The position numbers and the translations under genes are program-made. From contig JAAYLQ010000011.1 of the NCBI GenBank assembly GCA_012521805.1, positions 1 to 10,231 of the forward strand: a DNA stretch of 10,231 nt. Reading direction: 5' to 3'. Below the pieces are notes generated by a model, which did no database searches, had not been told where the DNA came from, and saw only the letters and a list, made by a program, of their open reading frames with translations. Positions 1 through 6,707 of this stretch are shown here, piece by piece. Source of the stretch: Bacillota bacterium. GTDB taxonomy: Bacteria > Bacillota > Limnochordia > Darwinibacteriales > DTU012. Position 1 is the stretch's first letter. Each line of letters opens with the position of its first letter.

Positions 1-1
1 A

Positions 2-1027
2 CTGCAGCTGATTCAGAAGAACGCTGTAGAGCTGATTATTTTTGACTTAGACACTTTAGGCCTTGATGGCATATTAATTGCACGAATTATTAAAAACCGC
101 AATCAAACTCGACATATTCCCATGATCCTGCTCTACCACAGCGATCTCCTGCCGATCCATGCCATTGACGGCTGCGATGGCTGCATTGATTACCTTGCTA
201 AACCCTTTGAACCTGAAGTTTTAATCTGGAAAGTGCAGGGCTTTTTGCAGTTCCGCACTTTTTTAAACCAAATCAAGCACAACGGTCCGCCGCCAAGCAG
301 CACCATATATACCGGCCTGCTCCCAGGTTCTCCAGAAAATGATTGGAATTCCCTCGACGATTTTATCCGGCTGAACAGCTCTAACCTGTCCAACCAATTT
401 GCTGCTTGTCTGGTGCATGAAATTAAGAACCCTATGACCACCATGCACGCCCTATTAGACCTTGCCAAATCATCCCAGAATCCGCTCGCTCACGATAAAA
501 TTGATATCTTAATCAAAGAACTGGATCGTATCAATACGATTATGACGAATTACCTCACCATTAACAACATCCAGCGCTGTGAAAAATCTGAATATTACCT
601 CGAAGACATTATTCGAGAAATGCAGTATCTGCTCGATGCTAAAAGCACCCACGAACGGATGAAAATCAACTATGAGCTTGAACCCTGTCCACCAATTTTA
701 GTTAATCATAACGACATTACCCAACTAATCTTGAATCTTGCCCTTAATGGGTTAGAAGCAATGAAAAGCAAGGGCTCTGTTCTAACGATCTCCACCTCCT
801 CTCTGCAGCAAAAAGTTGTGCTGAAGATAATCGATCAAGGTCCAGGCATACCACGGGATATCTTAAATAAAATCTGGGAGCCTTTTTATACTACTAAATC
901 CGGAGGTTCAGGTCTGGGATTAGCGATCTGCCGCACCCTCGCTCGGCGCAACAACGCTTCAATCTCGGTTGAGTCTGATGCTTCCGGAACCACCTTTACA
1001 GTGGTGTTTCCGCCAGCAGGCAGCTAA
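2..1027 (+). CDS. Receiver-histidine kinase (5' end outside window)
   Basis: This is the C-terminal 341 residues of a cytoplasmic two-component hybrid kinase; the reading frame is open to the left edge, so the start is missing. The first ~75 visible residues are the end of a response-regulator receiver domain. They show LIIFDLD (probable phospho-acceptor Asp15), then PMILLYHSD, then DYLAKPF with the conserved Lys67. The usual Thr/Ser after the fourth strand appears to be Tyr. A linker (~80-125) leads to a HisKA domain with H-box LVHEIKNP (His139). The HATPase_c domain follows, with N-box LILNLALNG (Asn245, Asn249), G1 DQGPG (~278-282), F-box WEPFYTTKS and G2 GSGLGLAIC. No membrane segment is visible, so input probably comes by phosphotransfer or from the missing N terminus. 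The H-box type is shared with many Bacillota kinases, including sporulation kinases, but the target regulator is unknown. Its TAA stop overlaps the convergent deaminase stop. Confidence 0.93.
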   Translation: MQLIQKNAVELIIFDLDTLGLDGILIARIIKNRNQTRHIPMILLYHSDLLPIHAIDGCDGCIDYLAKPFEPEVLIWKVQGFLQFRTFLNQIKHNGPPPSSTIYTGLLPGSPENDWNSLDDFIRLNSSNLSNQFAACLVHEIKNPMTTMHALLDLAKSSQNPLAHDKIDILIKELDRINTIMTNYLTINNIQRCEKSEYYLEDIIREMQYLLDAKSTHERMKINYELEPCPPILVNHNDITQLILNLALNGLEAMKSKGSVLTISTSSLQQKVVLKIIDQGPGIPRDILNKIWEPFYTTKSGGSGLGLAICRTLARRNNASISVESDASGTTFTVVFPPAGS

Positions 1028-2064
1028 GCCTCGGACTGGAGCCAGCTGTCAAGCTTCTGTCTCAGCTCAGCTGCCAAGTGTTCTTTCTGATCCTGAGGCA
1101 GAAACGCAGCTTGGGCACCAGCCAGCACAACCTGGGCAATTTCAGCTGGAGTAAAGGCAAAGCGTTCCCTCAGCAGCTGGTATTCGGAAGAAATAGTGAT
1201 GCCCGAAGTGGTGGGATCATCATCACCAAGGCTGATCCGAACGCCTTGGTCAAAGAGACGGCGAATTGGATGGGAAGCCAGATTGGGAACACTGCGGGTA
1301 TGGACATTACTGGTTGGACACACTTCCAGCGTGACGCCGGCTGCCTTTACCTGCTCAACTAGGGCAGGGTGGTCAGCGATCTGGATTCCATGCCCGATCC
1401 GATCTGCTCCCAACAGCTTAATCGCTTCCAGCACCCGGCTGCCTTCCCCTACTTCCCCAGCATGGACAGTTATGCCAAGTCCAGCTGCCTTCGCCAGCTT
1501 AAAGGCTTCGACAAAGATATCTGCGGGATAGGCAGCTTCATCGCCGGCGATATCAAACCCCACGACACCGTGGTCCCGATACTTAGCGGCAGCTGTGACT
1601 AAAGCCAGATTTTTTTCTGGAGCATGCTGCCGCAGAGCACAGACAATTAGGCGAGCGGTAATCGGATACAGCCTGCACGCCCTCGCCATCCCCTGCAGTA
1701 CTTCCTCAATCACCCCTTCCAGCGGCCTTGCCTCAGTCACATGGAGCCAGGGACCAAAGCGAATTTCTAGATAGTGGACATTCTGACGATAGGAATCCTC
1801 AACCGCCTCAAATGCCATGCGCTCCAAGACTCCTGGATACTTAGAAATTTCCAACGAGCGGTCCACTTTAACCAAAAAGTCTGCCAAGCTTTGATCCTGA
1901 TCCGAAACCTGCAGATAAGCAGCTGCCTCTGGCAGGGTTCGAACAGGAATCGGCAGTTTGTAAGCAACTGCATACTCCAAAAATGTCTCCAGCCTGACTG
2001 CCCCTTCTAAATGATGATGCAGATTCACTTTTGGCAGCGTCAGCCACCGATCTCCCTCAGCCAT
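1024..2064 (-). CDS. add: Adenosine deaminase
   Basis: Zinc-dependent amidohydrolase-superfamily enzyme predicted to deaminate adenosine (and probably 2'-deoxyadenosine) to inosine in the cytoplasm for purine salvage; 346 residues, normal for the family. Visible signatures, numbered from the chosen start, are NLHHHLEG with metal-binding HxH (His16, His18), GFDIAGDE (~171-178), TVHAGEVG with a zinc His and catalytic Glu (His201, Glu204), RIGHG (His225), CPTSN, and SLGDDDP with the metal and catalytic Asp pair (282, 283). The more usual form of that last motif is SLNTDDP, so Asn-Thr is replaced by Gly-Asp. An in-frame ATG 21 bases upstream (2085) is rejected because the AAGGGGAG site at 2073-2080 lies between the two ATGs and is correctly spaced only for the downstream one. 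The gene stands alone and converges on the kinase gene. Adenine deaminase or another ADA-like deaminase is possible, but GFDIAGDE and HAGEVG favour adenosine. Confidence 0.93.
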   Translation of the reverse strand: MAEGDRWLTLPKVNLHHHLEGAVRLETFLEYAVAYKLPIPVRTLPEAAAYLQVSDQDQSLADFLVKVDRSLEISKYPGVLERMAFEAVEDSYRQNVHYLEIRFGPWLHVTEARPLEGVIEEVLQGMARACRLYPITARLIVCALRQHAPEKNLALVTAAAKYRDHGVVGFDIAGDEAAYPADIFVEAFKLAKAAGLGITVHAGEVGEGSRVLEAIKLLGADRIGHGIQIADHPALVEQVKAAGVTLEVCPTSNVHTRSVPNLASHPIRRLFDQGVRISLGDDDPTTSGITISSEYQLLRERFAFTPAEIAQVVLAGAQAAFLPQDQKEHLAAELRQKLDSWLQSEA

Positions 2065-2072
2065 TCTTGCCA

Positions 2073-2080
2073 CTCCCCTT
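2073..2080 (-). promoter_or_regulatory. RBS of add, decides its start
   Basis: The minus strand reads AAGGGGAG, eight bases before the ATG at 2064. The site lies inside the reading frame of the longer version starting at 2085, so it argues for the shorter protein. Confidence 0.7.
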
Positions 2081-2089
2081 TCCATTTTA

Positions 2090-2117
2090 ATTCTGTTATT
2101 TCGCCGACTAAAGGCAA
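2090..2117 (-). promoter_or_regulatory. Possible promoter of add
   Basis: The minus strand carries TTGCCT (2117-2112), a 16-base spacer and CAGAAT (2095-2090), each four of six matches to the housekeeping consensus. It would give a short leader of about 20 bases before the add start. This is the best candidate in the gap but is not strong; a small AGGC-AAAA-GCCT inverted repeat lies just upstream. Confidence 0.28.
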
Positions 2118-2163
2118 AAGCCTGTAAAATGAGAGCACAAGCCTAAAGCAAATCCTGGCTTCG

Positions 2164-2174
2164 CTCATATATTG
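2164..2174 (+). promoter_or_regulatory. Shared 11-base motif, possible -10 region
   Basis: CTCATATATTG lies 51 bases before the GTG of the 89-residue protein. The identical 11-mer occurs on the minus strand at 9869-9859, 42 bases before the GTG of the related 81-residue protein. CATATATT resembles the -10 elements of sporulation sigma factors of the SigE/SigK type (CATA-rich), but no matching -35 could be found in either copy. The sigma factor assignment is therefore only a suggestion; the shared sequence is directly visible. Confidence 0.4.
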
Positions 2175-2210
2175 TCAGTAAGCACTATGGATATTATCCG
2201 GCTGAATGCT

Positions 2211-2218
2211 AAAGGAGG
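2211..2218 (+). promoter_or_regulatory. Strong RBS, decides a GTG start
   Basis: AAAGGAGG is followed by seven bases and then GTG at 2226. The same frame can be opened at a TTG at 2172 or an ATG at 2187, but the TTG falls inside the shared 11-base motif and neither has a comparable site. Confidence 0.85.
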
Positions 2219-2225
2219 GAGAACT

Positions 2226-2495
2226 GTGGGAATTCAACGCTGCAGCTGTTGTGACCAATATGATTTTTACGTTGGACAAAACGTAAGGATCTTTGTGGAG
2301 AATATTGAGGATGCCTTTGACCTCGGTCTGGACGGGAGTAGAATTTTCCAAGTACTGCAGGTTGGCTGTGATTGCATAGTTGTCAGAGATGTCCAGCCGC
2401 TGTTACCGATTGATCAGCGCCGCATCACCATTGACTGCAAAAAGATAGTAGCAATAGTTGGGGCTCCAGGCACAGGCGACAACAACGGCCTCTAA
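2226..2495 (+). CDS. Small cysteine-containing protein, unknown function
   Basis: An 89-residue predicted protein starting at GTG with a near-perfect ribosome site. It has no signal peptide and no clear membrane helix, and looks beta-rich with short hydrophobic strands. Cysteines cluster as CSCC at residues 6-9, CDC at 48-50 and a single Cys71 in ITIDC; the tail is Gly/Pro/Asn-rich. The family is not recognised with certainty. By eye it aligns along its length with the 81-residue protein at the right end of the window: MGxxxRCxC-like start, IFVEN..DAF, QVGCDCIVVR, ITIDCKKIV and an AP-G tail. The order of a hydrophobic strand block followed by a Cys-containing IxIDC block recalls CotY/CotZ-type spore coat proteins. 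That likeness is weak and unproven, although the next gene is a coat-associated-type ATP-grasp. It is monocistronic, ends at a strong hairpin, and has the shared 11-base motif upstream. Confidence 0.8.
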   Translation: MGIQRCSCCDQYDFYVGQNVRIFVENIEDAFDLGLDGSRIFQVLQVGCDCIVVRDVQPLLPIDQRRITIDCKKIVAIVGAPGTGDNNGL

Positions 2496-2515
2496 ACCGC
2501 TTGAGGCAAAATTAT

Positions 2516-2556
2516 AAAAGCTGGGAGGGCAGTTTAGCGCTGCCCTTTCAGCTTTT
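2516..2556. terminator. Bidirectional hairpin terminator
   Basis: AAAAGCTG at the left pairs with CAGCTTTT at the right, continued inward by two G-T pairs, one A-T pair and GGGCAG/CTGCCC. This makes a 17-bp stem with a 7-base loop centred at 2536. The right arm ends in a T run for the rightward small gene. Read leftward, the stem is followed by TTTTATAATTTT for the ATP-grasp gene. The right half overlaps the last codons and stop of that gene. Confidence 0.88.
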
Positions 2557-3598
2557 GTAGGGCTAAATAACGACCATAGATCAGCGGCTGGAGGTAAATT
2601 TTCTTCAGCAGTTGGTCATCAGCAAAATCCTCAAACAAATCTCTCCGGGGCTTCCCATTGACTTCAATTATCCACGGCTGATTCCGGCTGTCGATCAAAA
2701 AATCCACACTCAACTCCGCAAATGGACCCAGCTTTTGATTGAGGGTTTGGGCAATTTCAATTCCAATTTTATCCAGTTCCTGCGCCAAACGCACCAACCC
2801 CTGCTTTTTCAGCAGCTCCCTGCCATCGACAATCCGGTAGACAAAGTTGCTGATAAAATAGTTTAAGCGGTTTATCCGGCTCATCATCGCTGTTACTTCC
2901 CAGGTGCCGCGGCCGTTGCGCTGCAGCAGCAGTCTCAGATCAAAAAATCGTTTTTCGTACTTCAGCGGCTCGATCCACTGCTGTACCAAGTATTTGCGTT
3001 CAGCAAGTTCAGTCAGCATTTCCTCAGTCCAAGTTCGCAAGCTCTGCTCGTTAGAAAAACGGTACGCCGGTTTTCTGAGGGTTTCAATATAAACCTGCAC
3101 TTGGGATTCGGCCTGCACCAAAAGAAAGATATCAAAACCGTAGTGGCCGTATGCTGGTTTTAAAATCACCCGCTGGTGTTTTTTCAGCAGCTTGTTCAGA
3201 TTATCCCAGCTGTATTCTAAAGTTTCCGGTAGATACCGCTGCAGTTTTGAACGGGCCAAGATATTGCCAACCTCAGCTTTATCCAACCGATTTTCCCGGT
3301 TATACACCCGCTGGCTGCCCAGTTTCTGGGCCAACCGCCCTATCGTTTTGGGATTGGTGCCGTACAACCGGTTGTAAACCACATCAGGAAAACGAGTTAC
3401 GCCCCTGTCCCATTTTCCATCTTGAAACACCAATCCACTGACAGTCTCACGGGTCCAATTGATCCCGTAGGGGGTAAAGACCACTACATCCACTCCCAGC
3501 TCTGTCAGCTCTGCTTCCAGATCTAAATAAACCAGGTAGCTGTCTTCCAGCCATCCTAATGAGATGGTCATGATGCCAAGCAAAGGTTTGTTTTTCAA
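2534..3598 (-). CDS. YheC/YheD-type ATP-grasp protein
   Basis: A 354-residue ATP-grasp fold protein of the YheC/YheD group, annotated in Bacillus as endospore coat-associated. The family is expected to ligate a carboxylate to an amine or thiol using ATP, but substrates are not known. Visible elements, numbered from the chosen start, are an N-terminal PLLGIMT strand, PDVVYNR, ILKPAYGHYGFDIF with the ATP-binding Lys (~147), VQQWIEP, FDLRLLLQR (~219-227) and a C-terminal IIEVNGKPRRD (~311-320) with the Mg-binding Glu/Asn. I chose TTG at 3598 because GGTGATC just upstream matches the extended 16S tail at the right spacing, and the protein then begins at the conserved PLLGIM region. A TTG at 3646 would add 16 residues but has only a crowded AGGGG. 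The gene is divergent from uxaB and shares the terminator of the small Cys protein. Family confidence is high; a role in spores is inferred. Confidence 0.88.
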   Translation of the reverse strand: MKNKPLLGIMTISLGWLEDSYLVYLDLEAELTELGVDVVVFTPYGINWTRETVSGLVFQDGKWDRGVTRFPDVVYNRLYGTNPKTIGRLAQKLGSQRVYNRENRLDKAEVGNILARSKLQRYLPETLEYSWDNLNKLLKKHQRVILKPAYGHYGFDIFLLVQAESQVQVYIETLRKPAYRFSNEQSLRTWTEEMLTELAERKYLVQQWIEPLKYEKRFFDLRLLLQRNGRGTWEVTAMMSRINRLNYFISNFVYRIVDGRELLKKQGLVRLAQELDKIGIEIAQTLNQKLGPFAELSVDFLIDSRNQPWIIEVNGKPRRDLFEDFADDQLLKKIYLQPLIYGRYLALQKLKGQR

Positions 3599-3601
3599 AT
3601 T

Positions 3602-3608
3602 GATCACC
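3602..3608 (-). promoter_or_regulatory. Extended-type RBS before a TTG start
   Basis: The minus strand reads GGTGATC, three bases before TTG at 3598. It matches the downstream half of the extended Shine-Dalgarno sequence (AAGGAGGTGATC). The register, counted from where GGAGG would end, is eight bases, so it is well placed although the usual AGGA core is missing. Confidence 0.45.
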
Positions 3609-3619
3609 GATTTTAATAT

Positions 3620-3638
3620 ATGCAGTGGATATCTGCAT
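3620..3638. promoter_or_regulatory. Perfect inverted repeat, probable operator
   Basis: ATGCAG (3620-3625), a 7-base spacer and CTGCAT (3633-3638) form a perfect dyad. Its last base is the first base of the uxa -35 box. It also sits over the most likely promoter zone of the divergent ATP-grasp gene. The position fits a regulator that activates or blocks the uronate operon. No regulator gene is nearby, so the protein cannot be named; it does not match the classic cre consensus. Confidence 0.5.
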
Positions 3639-3666
3639 TGACTCAACTACCCCTAAATGATACGAT
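3638..3666 (+). promoter_or_regulatory. Promoter of the uxaBAEC operon
   Basis: TTGACT (3638-3643), a spacer of 17 bases and TACGAT (3661-3666), preceded by TGA, which makes an extended -10 (TGn). The boxes match the housekeeping sigma consensus at five and four of six positions. Transcription would start near 3673, leaving a leader of about 35 bases before uxaB. Confidence 0.7.
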
Positions 3667-3708
3667 TTATTTAACATAACAGTAGATTAAATAGAAGGGA
3701 AATGCCAT

Positions 3709-5178
3709 ATGCAAACTTTAAACCGAACTAATTTTAAACTTCCCCGCTACCCGGAACGTGTAATTCAGTTTGGTGAGGGCAACTTTCTCCGGGCTTTTGT
3801 TGATTGGATGATTGATTACGCTAATCAATCCGGAATCTTCGAAGGCAGCGTAGTTGTTGTCCAGCCGATTCCCCAAGGTCTAGCTGACATAATCAACGAG
3901 CAGGATGGATTGTTTACAGTAGTTACTCGAGGTCTCCAAGATGGCAGTCCTGTAGTAGAGCAGAAACTGGTTTCATCCATTAGCCGTGCTTTAAGCGCTT
4001 ACAGCGATTGGGAGCAGGTGTTAGCCTGCGCGGATGATCCAAATATTGATATTCTAATTTCCAATACTACCGAAGCAGGCATTACCTATTCTCCCACTGA
4101 CACACTGGATCAGGCTCCTCCCCACTCCTTTCCAGGGAAAGTGTGCGCCTACCTCTACCGCCGCTTTAAAACCTTCAACGGCGATCCTGAAAAAGGCATG
4201 CTGATCCTTCCCTGCGAACTGATCGATCACAATGGCAAACACCTGCAGGAAATCGTACTTAAATTAGCGGAAGACTGGCAGCTGGAGGCAGAATTTATTA
4301 CTTGGCTGAAAACAGCCAATGTATTCTGCAATACGCTGGTTGACCGCATTGTTACCGGTTATCCCGGGGCTGAAGCAGCTGCAGAAATCTGCGCAGAGTT
4401 GGGCTACCATGATCAGCTGCTCACAACTGCTGAGCTTTTCCATCTCTGGGTGATCGAAGCTCCCAAGGGAACCAGCGAGCGTTTTCCACTGCATCAGACC
4501 GGGTTAAATGTGAAGTGGGTGGAGGATCTCACCCCCTATCGCACCAGGAAAGTACGGATTCTCAACGGTGCCCATACCTCCAGCTTTGCCCTTTCTTACC
4601 TGGCTGGATTTGACCATGTGCGGGAAGCTGCCGAAGATCAGCTGTTAGGTGAGTATATCCAGGCGATTATCTTCGACGAGATCATTCCCACTGTGGAGAT
4701 GGAACGGCAGGAGCTCGAGGATTTCGCAGCTGATGTAATTCAGCGCTTCAAAAACCCATTTATTCAGCACCGCTGGCTCGATATTTCCTTAAATGCGGTA
4801 TCGAAATTTAGAGCCCGGGTGCTTCCTTCACTGCTGCCGTATCTGGAGCAGGGACAAGTCCCGCCGCTTTTAAGCTTAGCTTTTGCTGGACTGATTCGCT
4901 TCTACCGCGGAGCAGAAGCAGCTGACGAACGGCAGTATACCATCAGAGATGACAACAGTGTGGTGGAATTTTTCGACCAGCTGTGGCGCACTGCTGGCAG
5001 TAACTATGCAGCAGCTGCCGAGCAAACCCTAGCCCACAGCGAGTTTTGGGGTTCAGATCTGAGCCAGTACCGCAGCTTAACAACGAAAATTGCTGAATAT
5101 CTCGAGTCACTTGATGCTAAAGGAGTAACAGAAACAATTCAAGCTGCCTTAGCAGCATCAAAAAGCAGGAGCGAGTAA
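3709..5178 (+). CDS. uxaB: Tagaturonate reductase (altronate oxidoreductase)
   Basis: NAD(H)-dependent reductase of the polyol (mannitol) dehydrogenase family that converts D-tagaturonate to D-altronate in hexuronate breakdown; 489 residues, close to the E. coli enzyme. The N terminus TLNRTNF...YPERVIQFGEGNFLRAFVDW is almost the UxaB textbook sequence, with the nucleotide-binding FGEGNF at 21-26. SNTTEAGI (118-125), LPCELIDHNG (167-176), DRIVTGYP (212-219) and the catalytic signature KVRILNGAH (Lys281, Asn286, His289) follow. The closely related fructuronate reductase UxuB is the main alternative, but the conserved blocks match UxaB better and uxaA is directly downstream. A GAAGGG site precedes ATG 3709. 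First gene of the operon, two bases before uxaA. Confidence 0.96.
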   Translation: MQTLNRTNFKLPRYPERVIQFGEGNFLRAFVDWMIDYANQSGIFEGSVVVVQPIPQGLADIINEQDGLFTVVTRGLQDGSPVVEQKLVSSISRALSAYSDWEQVLACADDPNIDILISNTTEAGITYSPTDTLDQAPPHSFPGKVCAYLYRRFKTFNGDPEKGMLILPCELIDHNGKHLQEIVLKLAEDWQLEAEFITWLKTANVFCNTLVDRIVTGYPGAEAAAEICAELGYHDQLLTTAELFHLWVIEAPKGTSERFPLHQTGLNVKWVEDLTPYRTRKVRILNGAHTSSFALSYLAGFDHVREAAEDQLLGEYIQAIIFDEIIPTVEMERQELEDFAADVIQRFKNPFIQHRWLDISLNAVSKFRARVLPSLLPYLEQGQVPPLLSLAFAGLIRFYRGAEAADERQYTIRDDNSVVEFFDQLWRTAGSNYAAAAEQTLAHSEFWGSDLSQYRSLTTKIAEYLESLDAKGVTETIQAALAASKSRSE

Positions 5179-5180
5179 CA

Positions 5181-6680
5181 ATGTTTAAACAGATCAAGAT
5201 TAATCCAAAAGATAATGTGGCAGTAGCTCTAACACCGCTTAAGGCCGGCACCGAGCTGGTCATTGACAATCAGCAGATAACTTTACTGTCCGATATTCCC
5301 CAAGCCCATAAGTTTGCCATTACCGCTATTGCAGCTGGAACTGATATCATTAAATACGGATCCAGTATTGGCAAGGCCACCCAGGGCATAGCTCCAGGAG
5401 AGCACGTCCACACCCATAACTGCACAACTAATCTCAGCAGCACCTTGGAGTACCAATATAATCCTGCTGCCACTGCTGAGCTGCCCAAACCTAAGCTGGA
5501 AAGTTTCATGGGCTATCTGCGCAGCGACGGTCAAGCGGGAATCCGCAACGAGATCTGGATTCTGCCCACTGTAGGCTGTACCAATCAGACGGCAGCAATT
5601 ATTGCTCAGCAGGCTAATACAGCAATAGCCCAAGAAGCTTGGGGGGACAATATTGATGGAGTTTATGCCTTTACCCATCCCTTCGGCTGCTCTCAGCTGG
5701 GTGAGGATCATCAAAATACCCAAAAAATCCTCTGTGCACTGGCTCAGCATCCCAACGCCGCGGGAGTGCTGGTGTTAGGACTGGGCTGCGAAAACAACCA
5801 AGTAGAGCAGATGCAGAAAACATTAGGGGACTACGATCCCGATCGAATTAAGTTTCTGATTGCCCAGGAAGTAGAGGATGAGATTGAAGTAGGGACAGAA
5901 ATCGTGCTCAGCTTAGCCAAACAGGCAAGCACTGTTCAAAGGCAGGAACTGCCTCTCAGCTATTTAAAAATTGGCTTAAAATGCGGCGGATCTGATGGCC
6001 TGTCCGGTGTGACCGCTAATCCACTAGTAGGCTGGATTTCCGATTATATTGTCAGCGTGGGCGGTACCAGTGTTTTAACAGAAGTGCCGGAAATGTTCGG
6101 AGCAGAGCATCTGTTGATGAACCGGGCCAAAGATCAAGCGGTCTTTAATGACATTGTTAAGCTGATCAACGACTTTAAAGAGTATTTCCTCAGCCACAAC
6201 CAGCCGGTGTACGAGAATCCGTCGCCGGGCAACAAAGAGGGAGGCATCACAACCTTAGAAGATAAATCCCTGGGATGTACCGAAAAAGGCGGCCGCAGCC
6301 AAGTGGTAGCGGTGCGCGGGTACGGTGACAGGGTATCTGAACCAGGATTGAATTTGTTGTGCAGCCCCGGCAACGATATTGTGGCAGTAACAGCCCTGGC
6401 AGCTGCCGGATGTCAAGTGATCCTGTTTACCACCGGCAGGGGCACTCCCCTAGGCACTTGTGTCCCTGTGATTAAGATCGCTACCAATTCCCAGCTGTAT
6501 CATAAGAAATTGCACTGGATCGATTTTAATGCCGGTATTATCACCGAGGGGGTAAGCATGGAAGAGGCTGCTGATCAGCTGTTCAGCACCGTGGTTGCAG
6601 CAGCTAATGGTACTAAAACCAAAGCTGAACAGCTCGGTTTTCGGGACATTGCCATCTGGAAAAGCGGCGTAACACTATAA
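5181..6680 (+). CDS. uxaA: Altronate dehydratase
   Basis: Dehydrates D-altronate to 2-keto-3-deoxy-D-gluconate, the step after UxaB; 499 residues, full family length, cytoplasmic and expected to be metal-dependent. The N-terminal ~90 residues are the SAF domain, ending in GEHVHTHNC (73-81). The large C-terminal domain shows FMGYLRSDGQAGIRNE (109-124), PTVGCTN, THPFGCSQ (165-172), LGCENNQ (201-207), LKCGGSDGLSG (266-276), EKGGRSQVV and a TTGRGTPLG block near 420-430. The Cys and His residues in these blocks are candidates for metal or active-site roles. An AGGAG site nine bases before ATG 5181 lies inside the end of uxaB, so the two genes are probably translationally coupled. Galactarate dehydratase is a relative, but its context would differ. 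Confidence 0.96.
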   Translation: MFKQIKINPKDNVAVALTPLKAGTELVIDNQQITLLSDIPQAHKFAITAIAAGTDIIKYGSSIGKATQGIAPGEHVHTHNCTTNLSSTLEYQYNPAATAELPKPKLESFMGYLRSDGQAGIRNEIWILPTVGCTNQTAAIIAQQANTAIAQEAWGDNIDGVYAFTHPFGCSQLGEDHQNTQKILCALAQHPNAAGVLVLGLGCENNQVEQMQKTLGDYDPDRIKFLIAQEVEDEIEVGTEIVLSLAKQASTVQRQELPLSYLKIGLKCGGSDGLSGVTANPLVGWISDYIVSVGGTSVLTEVPEMFGAEHLLMNRAKDQAVFNDIVKLINDFKEYFLSHNQPVYENPSPGNKEGGITTLEDKSLGCTEKGGRSQVVAVRGYGDRVSEPGLNLLCSPGNDIVAVTALAAAGCQVILFTTGRGTPLGTCVPVIKIATNSQLYHKKLHWIDFNAGIITEGVSMEEAADQLFSTVVAAANGTKTKAEQLGFRDIAIWKSGVTL

Positions 6681-6707
6681 AATTTTGCTCAAGGAGGAGT
6701 TATTTAT

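Noticed and set aside
2111..2124. Small AGGC-AAAA-GCCT hairpin between add and the small gene
   Set aside because: A four-base stem without a T run is easily expected by chance.
2172..2225. Upstream TTG/ATG extension of the 89-residue protein
   Set aside because: The TTG falls in the shared 11-base motif and AAAGGAGG is spaced correctly for GTG 2226; the paralogue also starts at the equivalent GTG.
3151..3441. 96-residue plus-strand frame inside the ATP-grasp gene
   Set aside because: It is antisense to conserved ATP-grasp motifs and has no ribosome site or domain.
3639..3708. Catabolite-repression (cre) site in the uxaB leader
   Set aside because: No stretch fits the TGNAANCGNTNNCA-type consensus well enough.
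5283..5750. 155-residue open frame on the minus strand inside uxaA
   Set aside because: It lies wholly antisense to a clearly conserved gene, shows no recognisable motif and has no good ribosome site; it is a by-product of the codon use of uxaA.
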